Source: Thermoplasmata archaeon (GTDB lineage Archaea > Thermoplasmatota > Thermoplasmata > Thermoplasmatales > Thermoplasmataceae). From it: a stretch of 13,236 bases of DNA. This document shows positions 6,858 through 12,950 of the stretch, piece after piece. The stretch lies in the NCBI GenBank assembly GCA_021826795.1, contig JAKAYM010000039.1:1-13236 (forward strand), in the 5' to 3' direction. The notes beneath the pieces were generated by a model. That model saw only the letters and a list, made by a program, of their open reading frames with translations, had not been told where the DNA came from and did no database searches. The stretch's first letter is position 1. Each line of letters begins with the position of its first letter. Position numbers and translations under genes: made by a program.

Positions 6858-7139
6858 TTCCATGACATTTTAGAATTCTGTAAGTGCATTAGTATTCCAA
6901 CATATTTTCCATAAAGTCCATTGAATTTTATTGTTTGTGCAGTTTCTCTTCAATGCAGCACCATGAATACAGCGTTCCCAATAGTGGTGTTGCTTATGAA
7001 TGCAGGTGAGGCACTGTAATGGCACCTTATCCATAATAGGTTATTTCTGGCACCAGTTAGGTTATCTATCCTACATATAATTATCTCCCTGCTTTGTGTC
7101 TTGAACCCTAGATACTGAAGATGTTTTCTGGGTTGGAAC
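6845..7139 (-). pseudogene. possible decayed glycosyltransferase (GT2-type) C-terminus
   Basis: On the minus strand one frame stays open for about 62 codons (7139 to 6953), meets one TGA at 6950-6952, and continues for about 34 codons to a TGA at 6845-6847. The translation includes LTGARNNLLWIRCHYS, and after the stop IKFNGLYGKYVGIL. This order, R-N-x-L-W-x-x-x-x-x-Y, then a hydrophobic stretch, then K-x-x-G-L-x-x-G, resembles the C-terminal region of family-2 rhamnosyl/mannosyltransferases. No start codon or catalytic DxD is present, because the fragment abuts the promoter of the 7187 gene. I read it as a relic, but a 300-bp stretch with one stop is only suggestive. Confidence 0.3.
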
Positions 7140-7158
7140 TATAGAATATTACCTATTA

Positions 7159-7170
7159 TTTTTATATTAT
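7159..7170 (+). promoter_or_regulatory. TATA box of the CinA-domain gene
   Basis: TTTTTATATTAT lies 17-28 bp before the ATG at 7187, fitting a leaderless transcript for the two-gene unit 7187-8433. Confidence 0.45.
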
Positions 7171-7186
7171 TTCATAATGTTAAACC

Positions 7187-7942
7187 ATGAAAGCAGTTAT
7201 AATCACGGTTGGAAATGAAATATTAAAGGGTAGGACAGTGAATACAAACTTTTCCTATCTCGGTGAATTGCTAACATACTCAGGGTACGATGTTGTTAAA
7301 GGAATAATTGTCAGGGATAACCTTAATGAAATATCTGAAGCATTTAGAGAAGCGTTCTCCACCGGTGACCTCATTATTTCTTCTGGCGGTCTGGGACCAA
7401 CCTATGATGATATGACGCTTGATGGGTTCTCCAGATGCTTTGGATTGAAACTTATTAAAAATCCATATGCCGTAGATATGATACTAAAGAAGACGGGATA
7501 TATGACGCCTGCAAGGGAGAAAATGTCGCGTCTACCGGAAGGATCTGAACCACTGGAAAACAGAGCCGGAACAGCCCCGGGTGTATACATGGAAATGTCG
7601 GGGAAGATTATTATAATCGTCCCCGGAGTGCCAGGAGAGGTAAAATCTATCATGGATGGAATAAAGAACAGGATAAAAATAAAAGGGTTTCATTATACTG
7701 ATAGATCCGAGGATCTGCACGGAGTAAAGGAAAGTCTCATAGCACCGTTAATAGCTGAACTTATGAAGAAATATGGAAGTAATGCATACATAAAAACTCA
7801 CCCGAAAATAGATGACAATGGATCTCCTTGGGTAGAGGTAGAGGTATCCGCATGGGGAAACAATGAGGATGAAATAGAAAAACTTGCTGATTCCATCCTG
7901 GAGCAGATAAAGGAAAATGCAATGCAGAATAATTATAAGTAA
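7187..7942 (+). CDS. CinA N-terminal-domain protein (COG1058, MoCF-biosynthesis fold)
   Basis: A 251-residue archaeal stand-alone version of the CinA N-domain. Bacterial COG1058 domains have been shown to hydrolyse ADP-ribose and related pyrophosphates in NAD metabolism. The C-terminal NMN deamidase domain (PncC) of full CinA is absent here, so deamidation is not expected. Visible motifs are ITVGNEILKGRTVNTN (6-21), SGGLGPTYDDMT (66-77), NRAGTAPGV (125-133) and VPGVPGEV (145-152), the standard MoaB/MogA-like binding loops. The remaining 90 residues form the alpha/beta cap seen in archaeal members. An older name is molybdopterin-binding protein, but nothing nearby supports a molybdenum role. 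It is followed after 17 bp by the DUF2240 gene, probably on the same transcript. Confidence 0.9.
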   Translation: MKAVIITVGNEILKGRTVNTNFSYLGELLTYSGYDVVKGIIVRDNLNEISEAFREAFSTGDLIISSGGLGPTYDDMTLDGFSRCFGLKLIKNPYAVDMILKKTGYMTPAREKMSRLPEGSEPLENRAGTAPGVYMEMSGKIIIIVPGVPGEVKSIMDGIKNRIKIKGFHYTDRSEDLHGVKESLIAPLIAELMKKYGSNAYIKTHPKIDDNGSPWVEVEVSAWGNNEDEIEKLADSILEQIKENAMQNNYK

Positions 7943-7959
7943 ATAAACGATTTACTGCC

Positions 7960-8433
7960 ATGAATAAGGACATGGCAAGAAAACTTATAGCCCTGGTGGC
8001 CATGAAGAAGGCCAGTGGTTATACGAACTCAGATTTTATCAACATACTCTCATTCAAACGGGCACTGCTCCCGCCGGATATTGTTGAACGATTTATTGAA
8101 TCTGCTCTGAATGAAAAGCTCATAGTTGAAAAGGAGGGAAAATACGTTCCGAACTTCAGCACAGAGGGTGTTATCGTACCACTTGATTTTTCTATTAGTG
8201 TTGATGAGTTATTCTCTGAGGCGGCTGAAAAACCCCTGGTAGATAGAATGCTGGAGGCTGCATCGGCATCTGGCAAAATGACGAAAAAGGAGGCTATAAT
8301 AAAGGCAAGGGAATTACTTTCCGGCATGCAGTTTATAGATTTTGAAACCGCAATGGTCACAGTGCTTTCAGATGCAGGAATCGATATATCTTCATTTGTT
8401 ACTGAAAAGGAAAATAATTCAGGGTATTTTTAA
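7960..8433 (+). CDS. DUF2240 family archaeal protein
   Basis: A soluble 157-residue protein matching the pattern I recall for archaeal DUF2240. It opens with a helix-rich region (ARKLIALVAMKKASGYTNSDFINILSFKRALLPPDIVERFIESALNEKLI, 6-55), in which S-x-x-R-x-x-x-x-P-x-x-x-x-x-F-I-x-x-A precedes a short beta hairpin (VEKEGKYVPNF). It continues with a P-L-D-F-x-x-x-V segment and a C-terminal helical bundle ending in TAMVTVLSDAGIDISSFV. The first half has winged-helix character, and the family has been suspected of nucleic-acid binding; no biochemical role is known to me. The start at 7960 leaves 17 bp after the CinA-domain stop; M5 is an alternative. Its stop overlaps the trm1 stop by 4 bp, tail to tail. 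Confidence 0.8.
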   Translation: MNKDMARKLIALVAMKKASGYTNSDFINILSFKRALLPPDIVERFIESALNEKLIVEKEGKYVPNFSTEGVIVPLDFSISVDELFSEAAEKPLVDRMLEAASASGKMTKKEAIIKARELLSGMQFIDFETAMVTVLSDAGIDISSFVTEKENNSGYF

Positions 8434-9485
8434 TAAATCAGGTGGAGGGCTTCATTTACCGGAACTGAAACTTTTATGCCGGTATTGGAAAACTGGGTTC
8501 TTCCACATATTATACCATTCTCTGTTAGTCTTTGCATGCTGGGCTCTATACCCGTAGAATCATGATGTATAATTCTTGCAAAGTCTGCTACGTCTGCGAA
8601 GTACAGAGAGAGATCATTGTTTTTTATTTCATTTAAGGACTTTAAAAACAACCTATCAGGATTTTCTATTGTGTTCAGATTTTTAACTATATCTGAATTG
8701 AGCTTACCTAACCACATGGGCCCTTCATGTGATTCTGGATATTCTTCAGCAAGATCTATATTTCTATTGAATTTCCCTATTTTCTCCAGCTGTCTGTCAG
8801 CCATTGTTGATGATGAAATTATCTGAAAGATAATTCGGTAATAATGGGAATGCCACAGGGATATCATAGGTATTGCGGCTTTATCCATTGCGGCAGCTCG
8901 CCTGACAATTTCAGCGATTAACAGTCTTATTCCTGATTCGTGCCGGTAAATGTCATTTATTATGAATGCACCGTAGCGCCGGAATGTTTTTTTCTCCATG
9001 GAACCGGTGAGGGCGGTCAGGTCTGTTGGTGTTATCCCAATATAGCCTTTATTGCGTATGTTCATCATGGCATCATCAATATATGGCAGTACTGATCCGT
9101 ATGGATCTATGTCAATATAATCAAAGAGAAAATCATTCAGAACAGCCTGAAAAGTTTTGTTATATATTTCAACATCCGATTTGTTAAGTTCCCGGTTTAT
9201 TTTTATGTACTCAAATGATTTTTTATTTATTTCAGAGATAACAGTTTTTATACCCGCTTCCCTATTAATCCTCAGCCCTCTTATACCGGTACCCCCAAAA
9301 GCATCAAGCGCTACCCTTGGCTTTACAGTCCTGAGAAAGGAAATCGTAATATCCCTGTTCAGTTTCTGATCAACATTATAAAAACCCGCGGTTCTTGTGC
9401 CCGGACCTTTTATAAAAAAATTATCAGGGGCCATTATACTTATGGAACCCTCTGACAGCGTCTTAAATTGATTCTTCCTCTCCAT
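8430..9485 (-). CDS. trm1: tRNA (guanine(26)-N(2))-dimethyltransferase
   Basis: Uses S-adenosylmethionine to make m2G and m2,2G at position 26 of tRNA, at the D-arm/anticodon-arm hinge. A 351-residue class I methyltransferase. The N-terminal Trm1 element EGSISIMAP...GFYNVDQKLNRD (12-45) confirms the start. SAM-binding DAFGGTGIRGLR lies at 61-72, the acidic loop SEIN at 84-87, catalytic DIDPYGSVLPYID at 125-137 and TPTDLTALTG at 152-161. The Trm1-specific RRYGAF...HESGIRLLI (169-190) and GPMWLGKL (255-262) follow. The cysteine pair that often precedes GPlWlG is absent, so this copy appears to lack the zinc site. It is the last gene of the mptD operon, overlaps the upstream NTPase by 23 bp, and is therefore likely translationally coupled. 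Confidence 0.95.
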   Translation of the reverse strand: MERKNQFKTLSEGSISIMAPDNFFIKGPGTRTAGFYNVDQKLNRDITISFLRTVKPRVALDAFGGTGIRGLRINREAGIKTVISEINKKSFEYIKINRELNKSDVEIYNKTFQAVLNDFLFDYIDIDPYGSVLPYIDDAMMNIRNKGYIGITPTDLTALTGSMEKKTFRRYGAFIINDIYRHESGIRLLIAEIVRRAAAMDKAAIPMISLWHSHYYRIIFQIISSSTMADRQLEKIGKFNRNIDLAEEYPESHEGPMWLGKLNSDIVKNLNTIENPDRLFLKSLNEIKNNDLSLYFADVADFARIIHHDSTGIEPSMQRLTENGIICGRTQFSNTGIKVSVPVNEALHLIY

Positions 9486-10008
9486 TCAATACCTTTAAAA
9501 TTTTAAATGGTAATATATTCTTATTTATTGGTGTAATATCAAAGACCCTGACACTTTCATAGCCACGGAATTCCTGGAGCACCGGATTTCTTGATTTTTT
9601 ATGCAGTGTTACTATTATTGATTTATCCGATTTCATTGTTTCCTCTATCTCTGCCTTTACCTGTTTTGTTGTATTTTCAATCTTACCAAGTTCATCTATG
9701 ATTATGACATCTGCCTCCTCCCTCGATTTCCGGAGGCTCGGAACCAGGAGCTCTTCCAGAGCCTTGGTATCAACCCCCAGTTTATCAACCTTTACCCTGG
9801 ATACCAGATCACTTCTGGCGAATTCCACTTTCCTTTTTGTCATTATATCAGTTATATAATAGGCAAGTACCCGTCCATGCTCAATTTTTTCCGATACAAG
9901 TGTACCTTCTATTAACTTTCCATTATTTTTAAGCATCTCCATAATTTTATTCAGTGCCTCGGTTTTTATTGAACCGATCGGTCCGGTTATCCCTACTTTT
10001 ATTGCCAT
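9463..10008 (-). CDS. THEP1-type nucleoside triphosphatase with altered P-loop
   Basis: A 181-residue P-loop NTPase of the THEP1 family; Aquifex THEP1 hydrolyses NTPs slowly, and the biological role is unknown. The Walker B region ADVIIIDELGKIE (99-111, D105/E106) is the clearest family mark. The sensor-like segment IIVTLHKKSRNP (131-142) and VRVFDITPINKN (153-164) also match. The P-loop reads TGPIGSIKTEAL (8-19) where the family has TGPPGVGKTTL, so the glycine before the catalytic lysine is isoleucine (I14) and the residue after KT is Glu. K15 and T16 remain. The codons are clean, with no frameshift nearby. It lies 2 bp after mptD and overlaps trm1, forming a tight operon. Weak or lost NTP binding is possible. 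Confidence 0.85.
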   Translation of the reverse strand: MAIKVGITGPIGSIKTEALNKIMEMLKNNGKLIEGTLVSEKIEHGRVLAYYITDIMTKRKVEFARSDLVSRVKVDKLGVDTKALEELLVPSLRKSREEADVIIIDELGKIENTTKQVKAEIEETMKSDKSIIVTLHKKSRNPVLQEFRGYESVRVFDITPINKNILPFKILKVLNGEEESI

Positions 10009-10010
10009 TA

Positions 10011-10364
10011 TTATTCCTCCAAATACATCAACGGGTAATTCAGGTCCTGCACATAATGCATCCTGGCATTTACCATCTGACCATTATATTCCACGGTTAA
10101 CCTTACATCCATCATTTCTCCTGAAAGAGAGGTATACTGAAACGATGTGCTCCGGTTTCCTATATCAATTTCTACTGATACATGCTTAACAAAGGGCTGT
10201 ATTAACACACTTTTTTCTATTACCCGTTCAATATCAGTTACATTGCTTTCATTTACAGGCACACCGGTATACTGATGAAATATCCCGCCCAGCTTTATTC
10301 CAGCCTCGAATATTGCTCTTTCCCTATCTGTACAGTGAAAATATCTGCGGGTCGGGTCTAACAT
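10011..10364 (-). CDS. mptD: archaeal dihydroneopterin aldolase (MptD family)
   Basis: Cleaves 7,8-dihydroneopterin to 6-hydroxymethyl-7,8-dihydropterin and glycolaldehyde, a step towards tetrahydromethanopterin or folate-type cofactors. The family has no similarity to bacterial FolB. At 117 residues it has the usual length. The signature FEAGIKLGGIFHQYTGVPV (19-37) supplies the conserved Glu20 and His30. VIEKSVLIQPFVKHVSVEI (48-66) with Q56 and the terminal NYPLMYLEE (109-117) with Tyr110 complete the family pattern. It is the first gene of the mptD, NTPase, trm1 unit. A TATA-like box at 10381-10390 lies 17-26 bp before the ATG, so the message is probably leaderless. It is divergent from the GGGP synthase gene. 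Confidence 0.92.
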   Translation of the reverse strand: MLDPTRRYFHCTDRERAIFEAGIKLGGIFHQYTGVPVNESNVTDIERVIEKSVLIQPFVKHVSVEIDIGNRSTSFQYTSLSGEMMDVRLTVEYNGQMVNARMHYVQDLNYPLMYLEE

Positions 10365-10380
10365 TATAGAGTATATTACA

Positions 10381-10390
10381 TATAATTTAT
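10381..10390 (-). promoter_or_regulatory. TATA box of the mptD operon
   Basis: The minus strand reads ATAAATTATA at -17 to -26 from the ATG at 10364. It lies in the 151-bp divergent spacer, which also carries the GGGP synthase promoter. Confidence 0.4.
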
Positions 10391-10460
10391 TAAATATTGT
10401 TCTTTTCAGAATTGCAAATTTTTAAACGTTTTGTTTGAAACCTTAAAAAAATTTAGATGG

Positions 10461-10470
10461 GTTTATATCT
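10461..10470 (+). promoter_or_regulatory. TATA box of the GGGP synthase gene
   Basis: GTTTATATCT is 46-55 bp before the ATG, predicting a start near 10490 and a leader of about 25 nt. That leader contains the Shine-Dalgarno GGTGA (10508-10512), three bases before the ATG. This gene is thus expressed from a leadered message, unlike several neighbours. Confidence 0.5.
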
Positions 10471-10515
10471 AAGTTTACTATAGGAATATCTGTAATTACT
10501 AAATTAAGGTGAATA

Positions 10516-11250
10516 ATGGTGAATGTTTACAGGAATATTATGTCAATCCTGAAATATAAGAAAGTCCATATGACACTCATAGACCCCGCAGCACAGGGTC
10601 CTGAAAAGTCTGGAATTCTGGCTGAAAAGGCCGACAGGGCGGGTACTGATTTCTTTCTAATAGGCGGGTCTACAGATATAAATTCAGACCTGATGGATAC
10701 AACCATTGCAAGAATTAAGTCAAAAACTGATAAACAAATTATTATTTTTCCGGGCTCAAGAACCATGATAAGCAGATACGCGGATGCTATATATTACATG
10801 ATGCTGATGAATTCCAGCAATATCGATTATATAGTTGGCCATCAGATAGGATCTGCATCATTACTTAAAAAGCTTGGAATAGAAACAATTCCCATGGGGT
10901 ACCTTGTATTTGAGCCTGGCATGACAGTTGGCAGGGTTGGAAATGCAAAACTCATAGGAAGGGAAGATGAAAACACTGCACTTTCATATGCCATGGCCGC
11001 AGAATTCTTTGGATTCAAGTTACTATATCTGGAGGCAGGGTCTGGAGCACCAGAACACGTTGGGTGCAACGTTATTACAAGGATAAAGGAAGAAGTAAAC
11101 ATTCCGGTCATAGTGGGAGGAGGAATAAGGGATTATGATCATGCCAGGTCTGTCCTGGATGCGGGTGCCGATATAATAGTCACCGGTACAGTGATTGAAA
11201 AGCACGAGAACCCATACATTGCCCTTAAAGATATTATCAACGCAATATAG
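10516..11250 (+). CDS. geranylgeranylglyceryl phosphate synthase
   Basis: Forms the first ether bond of archaeal membrane lipids by joining geranylgeranyl diphosphate to sn-glycerol 1-phosphate, with Mg2+. The 244-residue TIM barrel shows the family's loops in order: HMTLIDPA (18-25, with a metal-binding Asp), LIGGSTDIN (48-56), FPGSRTMIS (78-86), MGYLVFEPG (127-135), YLEAGSGAPEHV (171-182) and the phosphate-binding VGGGIR (200-205) and ADIIVTGT (218-225). This arrangement fits the large archaeal group II type rather than the related bacterial PcrB. The start is fixed by GGTGA three bases upstream. It is essential in archaea and probably transcribed on its own, since a separate TATA box follows its stop. 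Confidence 0.96.
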   Translation: MVNVYRNIMSILKYKKVHMTLIDPAAQGPEKSGILAEKADRAGTDFFLIGGSTDINSDLMDTTIARIKSKTDKQIIIFPGSRTMISRYADAIYYMMLMNSSNIDYIVGHQIGSASLLKKLGIETIPMGYLVFEPGMTVGRVGNAKLIGREDENTALSYAMAAEFFGFKLLYLEAGSGAPEHVGCNVITRIKEEVNIPVIVGGGIRDYDHARSVLDAGADIIVTGTVIEKHENPYIALKDIINAI

Positions 11251-11263
11251 ATTTTCGTTAAAA

Positions 11264-11275
11264 AATTTATAAATA
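11264..11275 (+). promoter_or_regulatory. TATA box of the YrhK-domain gene
   Basis: AATTTATAAATA directly follows the GGGP synthase stop. It predicts a transcript start near 11295-11300, giving a leader of about 30-35 nt that contains the small ORF at 11321. Confidence 0.5.
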
Positions 11276-11320
11276 CTATTGGAAAATTATTCTTACTTAA
11301 ATTATATTAGGGTGCGCAAA

Positions 11321-11338
11321 ATGTTGAATAATGGATGA
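11321..11338 (+). CDS. five-codon leader ORF overlapping the next gene
   Basis: ATG TTG AAT AAT GGA TGA encodes MLNNG. It is preceded by a Shine-Dalgarno-like AGGGTG (11309-11314) at a good distance of six bases. Its stop lies inside the start region of the 11331 gene, whose ATG has no Shine-Dalgarno at proper spacing apart from this same one. Either it couples translation to the main gene, or the ribosome simply chooses between two starts. No peptide function is claimed. Confidence 0.3.
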   Translation: MLNNG

Positions 11339-12281
11339 CGAAATTGCCAGGCCTCTGTATTTCCTCTATGCAATTCAGAGAAGTCCATATGGATTCAATT
11401 TAAAGTGGAAAGACATAAAACCACTGGTATCCTTCATGTTCGGGGACGACATTTTCAAAAAACTGCTTGACAACAGGATAATAAGCACCTATTCAGATGA
11501 AAATATACTGGAAATAATAAATGTTCCGGATATCAGGTATAACATAAGCGATTCCGATAAGGAGGCGCTTTTCAATAAATTCATAGGGTATGCCGTAAAA
11601 AACAGATTTATAGATGGAATCCTGAAAATTATGTATCTGGACAGAAAAATTGCCCAGTTCATAATGGATATACTGAACCAGGATACAAGAAAAACGGAAG
11701 GGGATTTTACCACCTATGCCGATTTCCCCGTTATTAATTCTCCGGATTTCTATTTTTCCAATGCCTTTGCCGATTACTGCAAACCCTATATAGAGGAATT
11801 CAAGCTCAATATGAACATAATCAAACCTTATCTTGGCCAGGAGTGGTTTACCAGATTGATAATCATACTCCGTGATGGGTCATTCAACAATGACAGTTTC
11901 TCTAAGGCGGTTGAAAACAATGAAGATTCCTTTATTTCTGGTTTAAAAGAGATAGTGGAAAATGATTATTTATCACAGATTATAGTAAATCTTGACACTT
12001 TCTTAAATGATAGGGACGTAAATAGTTCATTGCTCAATTATGCATCGAAATCTGTACATGAGAAAAATATTAAGCGCTTCTATGACTGGCTTTCAATCGC
12101 GAATGATATAATGGTAGGTCTTGAATTCGTGATAGGAAGTATATTCTTCCTTCCAAGCGAGTCTAAATATTCTACTCTTGGCGTATATCTCTTTATTGTG
12201 GGCAGTACACAGTTGCTCATAAGGCCAATGATAAACATAGCAAGAAGGATTCATATAATGATGCTGCACAGGGAAAAATAG
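11331..12281 (+). CDS. protein with C-terminal YrhK-like membrane domain
   Basis: 316 residues. The first 250 are soluble, charged and mostly helical, and I recognise no family in them; there is no signal peptide. The C-terminal 65 residues resemble the YrhK domain: an amphipathic WLSIANDIMVG lead-in (253-263), a helix with LEFVIGSIFFLP (264-275), then LGVYLFIVGSTQLLIRPMINI (283-303) and a basic tail RRIHIMMLHREK. The paired F-x-x-G-S motifs are the YrhK mark. Bacterial YrhK proteins are usually only about 100 residues, so this is a membrane-tethered fusion with the bulk predicted in the cytoplasm. The start codon is constrained by an in-frame TGA at 11325. Its stop is 3 bp from the convergent gene at 12285. 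Function unknown. Confidence 0.75.
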   Translation: MDDEIARPLYFLYAIQRSPYGFNLKWKDIKPLVSFMFGDDIFKKLLDNRIISTYSDENILEIINVPDIRYNISDSDKEALFNKFIGYAVKNRFIDGILKIMYLDRKIAQFIMDILNQDTRKTEGDFTTYADFPVINSPDFYFSNAFADYCKPYIEEFKLNMNIIKPYLGQEWFTRLIIILRDGSFNNDSFSKAVENNEDSFISGLKEIVENDYLSQIIVNLDTFLNDRDVNSSLLNYASKSVHEKNIKRFYDWLSIANDIMVGLEFVIGSIFFLPSESKYSTLGVYLFIVGSTQLLIRPMINIARRIHIMMLHREK

Positions 12282-12284
12282 GAG

Positions 12285-12602
12285 TTATTTCCTTATAAGT
12301 ATCCTGAGTCTGGCTATGGCCTGGGAAGCCTCATCCGGCTTCAGTTCATTTATGTTTTTCCCCGTAAATAAGGATATTGCACTTCTGGTAAGTATGACTG
12401 TTTCAATTCCGGTCCCAAGGGCAGCAACGATAAGCATCGTGAATCCGGTAATGAATATATGGAGATGGCTGTCAGCATATCCTGTATTCAGAGTGAAATA
12501 TGTAAAGATAAAAAATCCCACTATAAAAACAAGGGATAGGAAAAAGGTAACAAGTCTGATACGGAAAAGCCTTACGGCCTCCCTTCTATCAAGTTTTGCC
12601 AT
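12285..12602 (-). CDS. small two-helix membrane protein of unknown function
   Basis: 105 residues. A basic N-terminus (MAKLDRREAVRLFRIR) is followed by helix 1 (about 17-38, LVTFFLSLVFIVGFFIFTYFTL), a short loop with GYADSHLH (41-48), helix 2 (about 48-71) and a soluble tail ending DEASQAIARLRILIRK. The positive-inside rule puts both ends in the cytoplasm. I do not recognise a family. The minus strand carries AATTTAATATTAC about 20-32 bp before the ATG, a suitable box A. It is convergent with the YrhK-domain gene with a 3-bp gap. A plus-strand frame over the same DNA is less protein-like, because the minus-strand version gives clean helices. Confidence 0.65.
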   Translation of the reverse strand: MAKLDRREAVRLFRIRLVTFFLSLVFIVGFFIFTYFTLNTGYADSHLHIFITGFTMLIVAALGTGIETVILTRSAISLFTGKNINELKPDEASQAIARLRILIRK

Positions 12603-12673
12603 AAAGGTTAAAAGAGAATTGTAATATTAAATTTTGTGTGAATTTTATGGTTATATACCACAGTAGATAAACA

Positions 12674-12686
12674 ATAAATTTAATTT
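12674..12686 (+). promoter_or_regulatory. TATA box of the purS-purL operon
   Basis: ATAAATTTAATTT lies 21-33 bp before the ATG at 12707, consistent with a leaderless message. It shares a 104-bp divergent spacer with the small membrane-protein gene. Confidence 0.45.
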
Positions 12687-12706
12687 CATAATTAAAATAT
12701 GGTTTT

Positions 12707-12949
12707 ATGAGAATCAAGGTTCAGATTAAATATCTTCCTAATGTTGAAGACCCTGAGGCATTGAGTATAAAGAGAAACCTGGAACTGACCGGTTACAGGG
12801 GAATAAAGAATGTTTATTCTTATAAAATATATGAATTCGAAACCACCCTGGATAAGAATGATAGCATGGATGAAATAAGGGAAATTGCAGAAAAGCTCCT
12901 GACAAATCCTGTTATTCAGGAATACAAAATAGAAGACATAAGTGAATGA
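12707..12949 (+). CDS. purS: phosphoribosylformylglycinamidine synthase subunit PurS
   Basis: Structural subunit of the three-part FGAM synthase (PurS, PurL, PurQ), the ATP- and glutamine-dependent fourth step of purine synthesis. PurS dimers bridge PurL and PurQ and help ammonia transfer. At 80 residues it has standard length. It shows the PurS layout: a first strand RIKVQIKYLPNVEDPEA (2-18), a helix with SIKRNLELTGY (20-30), a second strand VYSYKIYEFE (36-45), a helix DSMDEIREIAEKLLTNPVIQ (52-71) and a final strand EYKIEDI. The L-x-N-P-V-I-x-x-Y ending is the most characteristic. One base separates its stop from the purL start, so the two are surely cotranscribed. Confidence 0.93.
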   Translation: MRIKVQIKYLPNVEDPEALSIKRNLELTGYRGIKNVYSYKIYEFETTLDKNDSMDEIREIAEKLLTNPVIQEYKIEDISE

Positions 12950-12950
12950 A

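Larger units (their letters stand above)
6662..7186. other. 525-bp spacer with hairpins and a possible gene remnant
   Basis: No intact gene. The left third (6662-6800) is almost pure AT with several TATA-like strings that may serve the minus-strand membrane protein. From 6819 the base composition rises to that of coding DNA. This part contains a bulged hairpin (6819-6857), a second imperfect stem (6955-6963 with 6985-6993, eight Watson-Crick pairs plus one wobble), and a broken minus-strand reading frame. The last 30 bp hold the promoter of the 7187 gene. Confidence 0.5.

Noticed and set aside
10411..10455. Symmetrical AAATTTTTAA ... TTAAAAAAATTT in the mptD/GGGP synthase spacer as an operator
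   Set aside because: Pure A/T symmetry of low complexity; not distinguishable from background.
12316..12624. Plus-strand 102-codon frame overlapping the small membrane-protein gene
   Set aside because: The minus-strand frame has two clean helices, a basic N-terminus and a TATA box; the plus frame would start 35 bp after the upstream stop without signals.
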